Source: Edolisoma coerulescens (lineage: Eukaryota; Chordata; Aves; Passeriformes; Campephagidae). From it: 64,000 nt of DNA. Every line of letters begins with the position of its first letter. Position 1 is the stretch's first letter. The stretch lies in the NCBI GenBank assembly GCA_013397115.1, contig VWZW01001748.1, positions 1,154,850 to 1,218,849 of the forward strand, read 5' to 3'. Below the pieces are notes generated by a model that was given only the letters and a program-made list of their open reading frames with translations, was not told the origin of the DNA and searched no databases. Both the position numbers and the translations under genes were made by a program. Below are positions 1-11,675 of this stretch, piece by piece.

Positions 1-2570
1 CAAATACACCATTAATGTACTAAGTTCTGCAGGATAGATAATTTAATCAACAATTGTTTTTATATTTATTACTGAAACTGACCTCAAAGTTCATGCCTTT
101 ATAAAAGTTTCTCCAGAGGATAAAAACATAGTTGGAGTGCAACGAATGATGTTGAATAAAGTACTATTATCTCAAATGGGCTTTCGATGAATAAATGTAC
201 AAGATTTGAAGAATAAATAAAATATACCTGTGGTTACTCTAAACAACATGGAATTTTCCAAAATGTCAATAAGAAAATGGCATAGAAAAGAAAGCCAAGA
301 CAACAAAAGATATTTTAGCCTTTTGTTTCAGAACACTGTGTATTTGGTAGTCTTTGGGCAGTGACTGATAGAAGTTTTTTCCCCAAACTTCCAAACCTAG
401 AGATATTCTTTAGGTTTCTTTTTTCATTATTTTGCCATCTGTTACACTAAAAAAACCCACCTTTTTTGTAACGCCTAATTCAATTCTTTTATTCTGAAAG
501 CTAAATTGTTTTCTTGTCCTTCCCTGAATAGATAAATCCTGTGGTGGCTAAATAACTCAGCATCGACCTCTTTTTAATCACATTTTATATGCTAGAAGAC
601 CATTAGCACTATCCCTGTACCTTTTACCTTTTTTTTTTCTAAAGCTAAAATAAATTTCTTCAACCTTTCAAAATAAGAAGTCTTATTTTTTGAATGTTTT
701 CATTCGTTTTGTTCCTTTTCTGTGGATTCCCATTAGTTGTGTTTCTAAAAGCTGTGTGACCTGAAGCAGATGCAGTACACAATTAGAAGTCTTAAGTGGG
801 ATAAAGAGAACAGGAAAAACATACACTTTCCGTGCTCTTCATCCAATGCTCCTGCTGATCACACTCCAGATTAAGATTTTCCTTTTTATATCATCTTGGC
901 TTGTACATTTTGTTTGTTCCAAGTCCAACACAATCTTTCTCATTTTAACTATAATCTTCCACAGTTCAGTTCTTTGTACTAGTTCTTACTAAACTTCATA
1001 CTGTTCGTTTTGGACATTTTTTCAAATATTTAAGATGATTTCAGATTTGAATTCTTCCCTACAGCGTGGTTGGAACTCATTAACCACAGCAGATGTAATA
1101 CATGTATTGTCTATTCAGTCAACCTGGCCAGTAGCAAAAATATGTAGAGATTGATCCGTCACTAAAGTTTTCAAACTGTAGTTTCTTCATATTGATTGAA
1201 AACAACATGTTGATAGTCTTTGGAGTGTGATTTTTCACCTGATTATATACCTACGCCAGCAAATATCCAAGAGGTTGCCATACAAATATCAACAGCCTTT
1301 CTGAAGTGCTGATATAAGCCCTCTACTGATTATTCTTTATCCAATACCACAGTTATCCTGTCAAACAAATAAATAAAATGGTTCTCTACTATTCAGTCTA
1401 AATACATCAATTTCAGCTCTTTTCCTCACTGCTGTTTCTCTACAAGCTTATATTTTATTTCATAACTTACATGAATTTTTTTTCTGGAAACAAAATCAGA
1501 CCCACTGCTCTATAGCTCTACTTAGCCTACTTTCTGCCTTTCTTAATGTAAGTAAGTTTTGGGTTTTTATTCCACTAGCCCTCTGGGACCTTCCTTCTAT
1601 TCCAAGAAGTCTCAGTACTAATCACTAACAGTTCAGACACTGCATCAGCTGGTTCCTTTAGTGCTCCAAGGAAAATTTCATCAAACCCTGCCAACTTGAA
1701 TATCTCTGACTTTCTTCTGACTCTTTTCTCACTACTTTATCATACATTCATCTTTTGATAACATTAATTAATAATGATCAACTTAAGTGAATAATAATAT
1801 TGTCATCTTGGTTTACTCAAGTGCAACCTAGGTCTTATCTAGTGAAGTATCCAGGAAATTTATCACAGTATCATCAAAGTGAGGGAAAGAAAGAAAGAAA
1901 TGCTGAAGTGAGATAACGAGCTATCAGGAACATCAGGCAATTATTCTTAACTTTAATGATTTTTAACTTGGTTGTTGCTATAAAGCAAAATGAACAAGTA
2001 GGCTCTAAAGATATGCTGAAAAGTGAAGTAAAAATTCAGATTCTCTTTTCAGCAACTCATTAAAAAGTACTGAAGTTGTTTTAAAAATTTCTTTCTAGAT
2101 ACATATGAGGAAAAAAGTAGACATTCGTATAAATGATATTCCCTAGAGTCATCATCACTAAGAGAGCTAGAGAAAAGCCCAGGTGTTTCAGGTTACCAAC
2201 ATGCAGAGAAACCCTTACATTAGTGAACAATGTGCTGAATAATGACTTCATGCTGTTTGGTTTTCTCAGCTGCACTACAGTAACAATGACTGCAGTCAAT
2301 ACGAAAGACTACAGTGAGCAGTGATAAATTATGATGGTATCCTTCTTCATTTGCTTAACCATTTTTGGTTCATGATGTTCTTTGATTTTTTTAACAAAAT
2401 ATTTCATAAAGCTAACATAATGATTTTTAATATAGATTATAGTTTTTTAGTTGACAAATCTTGTTTTCTCTCAGCAATGAACCTTTGTGATATCACTGAG
2501 TTTTCCCAGTTGGAATTTGTCAAAGTAAGAACAATTTAAACCAGACTGGGATTGCAACAATTTCTTGACA
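1..2570. other. Unique AT-rich sequence, no gene recognised
   Basis: No coding region, RNA gene or dispersed repeat is recognisable on either strand. Open frames are short and rich in Phe, Leu, Ile, Asn and Lys, as expected from AT-rich DNA. The only simple repeat is a short GAAA run at about 1883-1900. Short T and A runs are scattered without pattern. Confidence 0.6.
1883..1900. repeat. Short (GAAA)n microsatellite
   Basis: About four and a half copies of GAAA are seen directly. It is too short to be expected to be highly unstable. Confidence 0.8.
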
Positions 2571-2574
2571 AATA

Positions 2575-3060
2575 AACAACACGCAGTTACCCAGCAATCA
2601 GCAAACTGTACATACAGGATCAATAGCGGTAATAAAACAGAATAGCTGCAATAGCGGACGCAGGATGTTAAACACATACAATTTTAGAGATGCTTTTATC
2701 TTATCACAAATTTATCCCCAAAGGTTTAGTCGCGCCAAAATGATTATACTTGAGCAGATACAGAGATGCATACGGTTACAGGCAGAGGTCCTCTAGCAGA
2801 GCGTGTGGGTGGTCAGTAATGCCCCAGTCTCCTGGCAGTGGGTCTGTCCTGCTGTCACACCATTGAGATGTGGAAGCCACAGCTCCATGTGTCCATTGAT
2901 GTCCCTCCCCAACAAGGAGCAGCCACTCCCAAGGACCAGGACACTCAGGCTGCTCCCTCTGGGCTGGGCAGTATCAGTGGTGGCACAAAGAGTCCTCTGG
3001 CAGTGCCAAATCAGGTGTCACTCCTGTTGTTTCCACTCTAGAGTCTCTTCCTCCTGTTAT
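2575..3060. other. CpG-clustered, GC-richer island of unknown nature
   Basis: Eight CpG dinucleotides fall between 2582 and 2803, in a window where most 200-base stretches have none or one or two. A match to the E2F consensus (TTTGGCGCG on the minus strand) lies at 2731-2739. From about 2800 to 3060 the sequence becomes clearly GC-richer and open in two plus-strand frames (2803-3126 and 2838-3041), with no recognisable protein. It could be a regulatory element, a degraded LTR or other old repeat, or an untranslated exon. No splice sites or promoter elements decide between these. Confidence 0.35.
2731..2739 (-). promoter_or_regulatory. E2F consensus site
   Basis: The minus strand reads TTTGGCGCG, an exact match to the E2F consensus TTTSGCGCS. 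It contains two CpGs and lies in a CpG cluster, which makes it less likely to be chance than an AT-only motif. There is no adjacent gene to give it a target, so function is unproven. Confidence 0.3.
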
Positions 3061-6000
3061 GAACTTTCATGTTGTTTTTATACTTCTTATCAGGTTAATT
3101 CCTGCTTTGTGTCAAGAGCCTCATAATTCTCTGATTGCTTTTTAATCCTTCTGATGGTTATCCTCCACTTTACAAGATCAGTTTAGGCAAATAGATTCAG
3201 ACAGTTATAAGTAATCAGTCCAGATATACATAATACTTCTCAAATTTTTATTTCACCAGGTTATCAAGGCAAATAGTTCACCAAAGGTTGGACCATGCAA
3301 GTACCCCACAGAATTTAACCCTAAGATTTAGATAGATATAAAAGCCTGTCAATAGAGATTCCTAAGTAGAAACTGCCTAGGAAATGGGAAGAAGCTGATT
3401 TTGACAAGGATGTTGCACCTGTACTCTGGGATAGGTCTGCCTCGTGGAGCACTCTGACTTGTCCTGATCAGAGGAATGAATGGAGGCTTTTTCTTTCCCT
3501 CAGAGGGCATGTGAGGGGTAATGTGCTGTTAAGTGCACTGCTGTACTCAAGAAGTGTTTAATGCCTATACACTGGACAGCACCAGGACAGTGTAGACACT
3601 CTCAGAAACTTCAGTTCTATACACAGAAAGCTTATTCCTTTAACAAGGAGCTATGACTTTTCTTAATATTTCTTTAATTCATTTCCATTTCACAATATTG
3701 TTTTCAGTCTCTTTGACGTTCTCTCAGACCTATATGCATAAATTTCCAGTTGATATGCTCTCATGCAGCAAGCAGGCAGGCTATCTGAGTGCTTCTGCTT
3801 TTTTACTGCATCGGTCTCCATTGTCTTCATTGTCAACCACCGTGCCAGAACCTGCTTTGCTGTGATCACACAACCTAATTTACCCTTTTTTTGTTCTATT
3901 ATTATAGTCATTATTTCTTAGCTAGCCCACTGCTCTTAAAATAACTAATCATCTGTGCTACTTCACAATTAACTAAAAAACTAACCTTTTTACATCACCC
4001 ATGGACAACAAAACAGTCTTATAACAAGTTGAAAATTTACTGCTTGTTTATTCCACATTTGCCTGTGCTTCTTTATATTAATGTAGTTTAAACTTCTTAT
4101 TTTGCTATTTACAAATTATTTTTGTTTTGAATTTCTTTTTACACTTAGGCCCATCTTCCTTTGAAAGGATTTTTTCTTTAAGACCATCGGAATTTCTTTC
4201 TTTGGATTCTGAGCCCAAATGATTATAGAGCTCTCCTGATAAAAATTAGTCGTTTCTCACAGGAAACATTTCTATTTATATGTATTACACATGTAATAGT
4301 CTAAACTAAAGTTGAAAATTGCTGTATTCTTTTCCCCTTTGAAGAAAAATCACATAAGGAAAAAAGCATAAAATAAAGATTCACAGTAAAAAATTGCTAT
4401 TGCCTCCTATTATCAGGTAAGCAAAAACTGCAGCATGACTTTGGACACTGGCATATCTGGACCCAAACTTCTGAGCCCGTGAGCATCCTCATTCACCATT
4501 CCAACAGAAGTGGGAAGAGCTCATTGTAGAAAGTCAGAACTCAACTGAAAACCCCAAAAAAACCCCAAATCATGGAAACAAACCAAACTAAGATGGTAAC
4601 AAACAAAAACAATGAGAAATTAATATATTTGTAAAGTTATTATGCTCTGTATATGATGGACTTCAACTTACAAACTTCACGTCTGAACTTTGGACTAAGA
4701 TTTTGGTCCCTCTATCAGTATTGCATGTCTTTGTATAGTGTTATTTCAATCAGTTTTTGCATGGAGATAAATGACATTTAACTTCTGTGTTGCAACATAG
4801 AATTTAACTTCTTACCACTGTAGAGAGAAAAAAAAAAAAATTAATATTTAGACCAAGCTGGTTTTCAATTGAAAATCCAGGCAAACAGCATAATGTATGT
4901 TGTACATAAATTACTGGTCACTGCCTTTATTAATAGAGCGCAAAATGTATTCAAAGAAACTATTGACTGTATTGACTATATAAGGCTATATTTATTTTTT
5001 TTAATTCAAATTTGGTTATTGCATGCATTTTAAATAGCCATCTTCCTGTGGTACAAGCTGTAAGCACATTATGCTGGAGAGCTCCTTTCACACACTCAGG
5101 TGTAAACTCAGACTGCAGGCACCAGCTCATCTTCAGAGAAACTTTGTTCTGCAGGCACCAGTCTGCCAAAGCCCTTTGTTTCGTGATGTAGCACAAGAGA
5201 AGCTGCATCTGAGAGAATGGAAAATAGAGTAAGAAGAATATATTTTTACTTATGTTAATCAAAACTCTATCAAAATGCTTTCCCTTCGTCTCTAACAGAA
5301 AATCATCTGAATGAAGGACGGTTTTGAGAGGTGAAAAAATGTAGTTTGAATTTTAGAGGCTTTCTGCCTGTGGTAAAATCACAGTTCTCTGTAAAGAATT
5401 CTGTGTTTGGAAAGCAGACTTATTTTTTTCCTCATCTCTCTATTCTGTCCATTGTTTTGAATAAAATTGGAAGGGTAGAACAATGTCCTAATAATTTTTT
5501 GGCCTTTTCTGGTTTATTTCTAGATGTTATTTAAAAAAAAAAAATTACGGGGAAACACCAAACCATAAAGAGAATGACTTATTTTTGTTATGAAGAGAAT
5601 GATAAATGTACTTGCTATTTATATGCAATAACATATGTTTTAATTAGAATTGCCACAAGCGTAATTATGAAGAACAAAAAGGATGATGTTGATGTAGTTG
5701 TGATTTCTTCATGCTATTAAAATACACATTTTTAGATGATATTTTGTTGAGTTAATATTGAAAAAACCCTATATCTGTGTTGAAGGGTTTGTCTTTATAA
5801 CAGCAATTATTTCCTTCTCTATTATCTTCCTTTCACACCTTTCCCCACACAGTTCATATCAAGCATATTTGTGAATTAGAAACAGTGAAATTTTTTGTTT
5901 CTGTCAAAGGAAAATAAATAACATAATGATAGAATGATCTATATCATAGGTGTGAGGATGGTCAAAAACACTCAGAAAGATGCCTTTTCCTTCCTGCTCT

Positions 6001-8890
6001 GCAGAAGGTCCCATAGACCAATTCTTTCTCCCCTGTGTCAGAGAATGAATTTTAAGTAGAAAGACAGTATCATTTGGAAAGGCAAAGAGAAGTTAAATCT
6101 ACAAATAAGCGCACATATAGTAATTACCAGCTAAGAAAAGACAATCTGTATTCTCAAAATCAAGAGAAAGAAGAGTTGACCTATAGTTCCTGTTTCAGTG
6201 ATATCTGTAACTGATATCAGCTGTTCTTGGGATAGACTAAAGAAGTGCATCAGGTTAGATCAGACAGAAAGTAAAAATTCTGATTTTCTCAGGCAGACTG
6301 CTTTTTTAAAAATTCTTTTAAAATAAAAAATACAAGATATTTTTTCAACCCCAAATTGCACTCAGGCAGCTACTTGTTTTAAAAACTGACTAAAGATTCA
6401 CCAAGAACTTAAATAAAATTGAAGAAAATGTAAATATCTTTAACAGAAAAAACATGTACTCAATATTAAAATGCCTTGCTTAATCTTCTGTATCATGCAG
6501 TCTTATTCGTATACCTTCCTGACACGAACAGCATGCAGCAGCTGGAATTTACATGATTTTTTATTGTGTTTCCTACAGGAATGCTTAAGTAGAGATCAGC
6601 ATTGGCTATTATGGAAAATGAGTAATATATTACCTTGGGCTCAGTATTGCTAGCAACTCAGCTGGAGTCTGTGTGAGATTTACAACACAGTATCTGGCTA
6701 ATATTGGCAGTAGTACAACCTCTTTCAAAGCTCTTGAGACAACTGTCATAGATGTCAAATGTATCATATTTTGCTGAAAGGGGAGGGGGGAGATTCTGTT
6801 TTTGATAACCCAAAATTTACCTCCAGGAAGGTACAAAGCTTATTTTTATCCCTTCTGTAGACTTTTATCACTTTCTTCCTTTTCTAGGCTTTTAAAATTT
6901 ACATCTGGAAACAATGTGCTATGGTTGAATTGCATTACATTTGTACCTTGAAAGCAGCAAACTTTGCACCTGTGTTTGGTGCAGATCACAGTGTTGACAT
7001 TCAGCACTTACATCATGCATGTAAGTGTGCTTCTAAATGCTCAACATGAAGTATTTTTTTTTCTAATTTCTAGGTAACAAAAGTATGGCTGAGATAGATG
7101 GGATTGACCAGTTTACCTTAGTTTCACAAGCTGGCACTGAATCAAGACCACAACACACCTTCCCTGATTGTAACCTTTGGCCCAGGTCACATGAATCACA
7201 GGAAATCTGTGAATTCAGGGAATCAGCTATAAATATTTCTTCCTGTTGGGCTAAAGCTGGTGAACAACTCTACAGAAGGAGAGCTGTTCTATAGGCGTGT
7301 TGGTAATACATTGCATATTGGTGTATTCATAGAAGTCTTCCATCTTTTCCTTATCTGTTGCTCTTACAGTTTAGGTTCACTTTACCTTTAAGTCTTTTGC
7401 CTACAATGTGTTTTAATTCATCTCTGATCAGTTCATAAGCCTGTGTTTTCTTTCATGCAAGGTAGAAACAGGGAACAGAGTTACCCTCTGGTAGCTGTTA
7501 TGTGCTGAGGTTGTCTTTAGATGTAGGCTCAGCACGCAGCAAGGATAAGCATCCAGCTTCAGTCACTCTTAATTGCTGACCATTGCTGACCATTTTGGTG
7601 CATCTTCCTCCAGTAACAGACCTTTACCCTTTAGCTATTCTGTGATGATCTCATTAATTTCTACCTCTATGCCGTACCTCAGGCAACAGGAACTTATTCA
7701 CTCACAAACCTCACTCAGGAAGCTTCCTAAAGCAAAACACATGCAGTCTTTTTTTGGGGAGCTGCAACACACTGATTAGGGAAGCTTTTTCATTTCTGCT
7801 TTGTATGTTCGTGCTTTTTCATATTAAATCAAACAAAGTATAAAACCCATAGAAGAGTCAAAGTGCATGATTTTTTTGGCTGCATATTGCAAGACCTAAG
7901 TGCTTTTGGCATTTTTTATGTACTTCAATTCTTATAATTTATTCTTACTCTTTGTAAAATGTGGACTGAACACAGCCTGCAGACATTAGCTAGAAAGATG
8001 CGAACTTGAGTATTCTTCCTTCACATCACATCTTATTTAACAGGACTGTGTTACGTAACTAGTATGTTATCTGGATCCATTGCTACATTTCCTGTTTAAT
8101 ACTGACTGCCTTGTTATTATCTAAATGTGTATTACACAGCTTTGAAAGAAATTACATAATGTACATCATCCGAGGCCATATATAGATCACAAATTATTAC
8201 CAATATTCCCCCTTTGTACTCAATATTAATTACGTGTCCTCTGAGTGTCTTACCCTAATGGTAGTTTCTCTTTCCTTCATTGTTTTGTTACTTAACCTGT
8301 AATAAATGCTTTCTGCAAACAGAAGTGAAAGGTCCATAAAGTAGCAAATAATTTAGGTGGGCAATTAAATGGAATACGAAATAATTGTATGCTGAAGAAT
8401 CTTATGGGAAATTTTCACAACCGAGGACTAAACTATATTTCATTTAAGATTTATGATCACCTTCACAAAACAAATTGTAGTTGATAGAAATGGAAAATCA
8501 ACAGGCTATATCAAACCCAGGTGAGTTATGAAAGCAAAAAATGAGTCTAAGATTGCACTACAATAAAAAAACCTGAAGCTGCAAAGTTTTATGTTTTATA
8601 GGGTATCTGCATTTCCCCATATAAATGCAGTAAGGCACTGACATAAAGACTTTGTATGGTAGTATGGAAAAAAAAATTCTCATATGTTTCTGTCTACCAT
8701 TACATTACAAGAAGGTTCAGATGTGAAATAGCTGTGGAAAGACACTTTGTAATTTTTCATGATGTCTTCTATCATGGTGTGTGTTGCATTCTAGAACAAG
8801 CCAGGGATGGCTGCAGTTAAGAAATCAGTGTACCTGAATAAGTTCCATCTTGCTTAGTCCTGGGAAAAGACAATTTCTCTTTTGGTTATG
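3061..8890. other. Unique AT-rich sequence, no gene recognised
   Basis: No gene or dispersed repeat recognised. An A13 run lies near 4830, and a 10-bp tandem duplication (ATTGCTGACC) at 7572-7591. A stretch at about 5040-5240, read on the minus strand, begins with a pyrimidine tract and AG and stays open for about 70 codons, but it has no convincing splice donor. Confidence 0.55.
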
Positions 8891-8895
8891 TCTCA

Positions 8896-8935
8896 TCACG
8901 GTTTATCTGTGTCTGTCATGGTTTATCTGTGTCTA
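8896..8935. repeat. 20-bp tandem duplication
   Basis: Two adjacent 20-bp units, 8896-8915 and 8916-8935, share the core GGTTTATCTGTGTCT and differ at two positions. This is a local tandem duplication of moderate age, not a known repeat family. Confidence 0.85.
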
Positions 8936-10600
8936 GCTCATGTGGTTTCCCAAACTCATCTTAAAGGTAGGCCTGAGCTAGAAATATATCTAGTAGGTGA
9001 CTATAATATGTCTGACCTGATTAGAATCATAAATAGGTTGAAGCTGAAGTTACTGCAATAATTGGGATGTATATGTCCATGTTGTCCTTGTAAGGAGCCT
9101 TCTCACTTTGTATTAGTTTTCTTGTAGGTTTTTCTAATGTAGTGATTTTTTAAAAAAATTTTGGATTGCTTTCCTTTATCTGTCCTTAAAAGGAGTTTTC
9201 ACTTAAGTTTTTGAGAGTTTTCAGTAGCATATATCTTCTCAGGTGTGATAGCTAGCATATTTTAATATATGATAACCAAAATAAGCCATTTGGAAGTGGC
9301 AGTGCCCCTAAACATGAAAAAAAAAAAAAGGAATGTATAAAATGAAACTAATGGAAGTAGGAGGGCTTTAAAGAATGTTTTGATGCAAAGTGGCAAGTGC
9401 AGTAGTTTCACTAAGAAAGAACCAGAAAGACTTTAAGTCATATCATATTCTCATTTGGCTTCATGTCTCAGCTGTTGTTAAATGGCATAATTTCAGCAAA
9501 ATCAATGAAGCTGGGCTAATCTGCATCCTCTCAGTTGAATGGAAATACACCAGTTCACACCAGCTGGGAGACCAGGCTGCTCCAGCAATGGCTTGTCCTT
9601 GGTTTTAGTCATTTACGGTCAGTAGATTTGCTTCAAGTTATGATCATTCCAAGAAAGATGTTTATTTATGTAAAGAAGGCCAGAACTGTTTCATATGGAG
9701 AGATGTATGGAAGTGCTTTGTGGCAGATATCTTTTACTGAAGGATTTACATACATAATTGAAAAGTAGTGACATTAGCATGATGAAAATATCTTGAGGTA
9801 AACAACACATAGAAAAACTGGAGTAATATGAAATGACAGCGAAAATATGGATGAAAGAGGCCAACTGAGCATCTGCCAAAAACCACTGATAATTCATTTT
9901 ACAGTTCTAGGATTTCTGGGAAGCAAATGCTGTTCAGTAGATATGCTCACAAATAGATCACAATTCCTCTTCAGTAAAGAGAATGTAGGGAAAATGTCTT
10001 AAGATATCATACTGATGCGTTGTCTTTCAGCATGAACTTTCATTTTTGTTTATTTATAACGAATTCTTTGTGTTGTAGAAAATCCTATCATTTGACAGGA
10101 TCATTAGGTTTAATTAATTAGGACTTGCACATGCCTATTTAGAATTTCAGCTGTTCTGGTACATTGAAGCCTACAAACTGATTGTTTTTTCAACAGCACT
10201 GGGAACCCAATCTATCTCCTGGCTTGGCGAGGACTTTCAATGTAGCTCTCAGCAGGAAAAGTCACTGGGCTTGTTTTCATAAAAGTTACTCCTATTATTG
10301 GGCCTTAGACCTCCCCTAGGGAAGTATTCACAGCATAATTAGTTACTGAAACAAGGAGTTTTTCAATTGCTTTCAGAAAAACTTCAGGCTGGTGATTGAT
10401 AGGAATATGAGACTTTGGAGAAAGCTGACAATAGTAAAAGCTTTTAATTAGGAGGAAAAATCCCAGAGAAGGCTTTGAGCCATATCTTAACTTACTTTAC
10501 TGTGAAACATGCCCTAAATTTTCTTTGTATATTTTTTTTTCACTTGGCTTAGACTAAATATATATTTAAATGAGGTACATATTTAAAACCAATAACAAAA
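8936..10600. other. Unique AT-rich sequence, no gene recognised
   Basis: No gene or repeat family recognised. The part around 10080-10390 is less homopolymeric and holds several TAAT-type motifs, as seen in conserved non-coding elements, but conservation cannot be judged from one sequence. Confidence 0.5.
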
Positions 10601-10612
10601 ATAAATAATTTC

Positions 10613-10655
10613 TCTCTAGCTTCCAGGCCATTGTGGCCTCATTTTAAGCTAGAGA
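10613..10655. other. Nested inverted repeat (two-level hairpin)
   Basis: A perfect 10-bp outer stem pairs TCTCTAGCTT (10613-10622) with AAGCTAGAGA (10646-10655). Inside it, AGGCCA (10625-10630) pairs with TGGCCT (10634-10639) across a 3-base loop. The two stems are separated by an asymmetric bulge of two bases on the left and six on the right. It is too short for a canonical microRNA precursor of 60-70 nt. It may be a structured element, a degraded MITE end or chance. Confidence 0.6.
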
Positions 10656-11420
10656 AAAGCACAGTTTTCTGATGTCTACTGATCCTTGTTCACATTCAAG
10701 CATTCTTAAACAAGCATCCCTGAAAACAGTCACTAGTTTGTGCATATACACATACTCTCTCTTTACAAATAGGGTTGGTTACACAAAAAAAATGAAATAT
10801 TTTAATTGGAATACTATCCTTCTAATTATTTGATAATTAGGTATAAAATTTGAACCTTTGAATTGTATGCCAAGGATAATATTATGTTAAATGCAAAGTA
10901 TTATTCTGCTAGCTCTGATGGTATGTTGGAGGAAGGCTTGGCTGAAATGTATTTTCTATTTTTTTATATTGGTTTACTTGATTGCTAGGAGTTACAAAAA
11001 TGTAACTCCTACATCTCTTCTTGAGAGACAAAACACCCAAGGCTTCTTATAAATGAAACAATAGGACTTCAAGAGTAGTGAAATATTTAGTAACTGTTTA
11101 TTGTGAGACTACTCTTTATTGTTACAGATCCTGAAGAAAGGTTATTTGTTTTATAGCAACAAGCACCCTAGAGCTAACAGCGTTGCTTCTCTTCTCTTAT
11201 TTTTTTGACTTTTGTTTTTTTTTTCCTTTTGAAATAACTGGGAAATATTAGCAGAGAGTATGTGCAGGGGAATTCCAGAAAATATGAGCAAGTTGTCTAA
11301 CCAGAGATGGATTTTGATATGAACTGCTGGACTTTGTCCTTGTGCTGTAAAGGCATTCTAGGACTCAGAATTAGGCTGTCATCACCATCCTGTTTGCTCA
11401 GACAAGCATGGACCCTGATG
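10656..11420. other. Unique AT-rich sequence with one perfect hairpin
   Basis: No gene recognised. Apart from the hairpin at 10986-11011 there is a T-rich run near 11210-11225. The open frame at 11307-11525 has no family resemblance. Confidence 0.5.
10986..11011. other. Perfect 11-bp hairpin with AAAA loop
   Basis: TAGGAGTTACA (10986-10996), loop AAAA, then TGTAACTCCTA (11001-11011). The arms are exact reverse complements. This is a short cruciform-capable palindrome; no T-run follows to suggest a termination signal, and no function is implied by the context. Confidence 0.85.
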
Positions 11421-11424
11421 AAAG

Positions 11425-11675
11425 AGCAGGAATGTATGCTCCAGGCGCCATCTTCCACGCATGCTTTGGGAAAACGTCACAGGAGAAGTCCTGGAGCCTG
11501 GCCACCTGTCCTGGCCATTGGGTGAGACACACACAGCTGCTCACAACTTATTTACGTGAGACTTTTTCTCCTCCGTAAGCCGGACAATGAGAAAGGAAGT
11601 TAGAGTGTTGCCACTCTAGGTAAACCCTTTTCATTCTAACTGCTTCCTAATGCAGTGATGTACGTCACTTATTAG
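11425..11675. promoter_or_regulatory. CpG-clustered candidate regulatory element (YY1- and CRE-like sites)
   Basis: Seven CpGs fall in 11446-11664. The minus strand of 11445-11454 reads AAGATGGCGC, close to the YY1 consensus. CGTCA half-CREs lie at 11475-11479 and 11663-11667, and TTACGTGA-like sequence at 11552-11559. ETS-like AGGAAG occurs near 11595. Such a combination is typical of active promoters or enhancers, but no TATA box, initiator or transcript can be shown. It could also be a decayed repeat that has kept its CpGs. Confidence 0.3.

Noticed and set aside
7085..7294. 69-codon frame starting after a pyrimidine tract and AG
   Set aside because: The upstream signal is plausible, but there is no donor site, no domain and no homologue I recognise.
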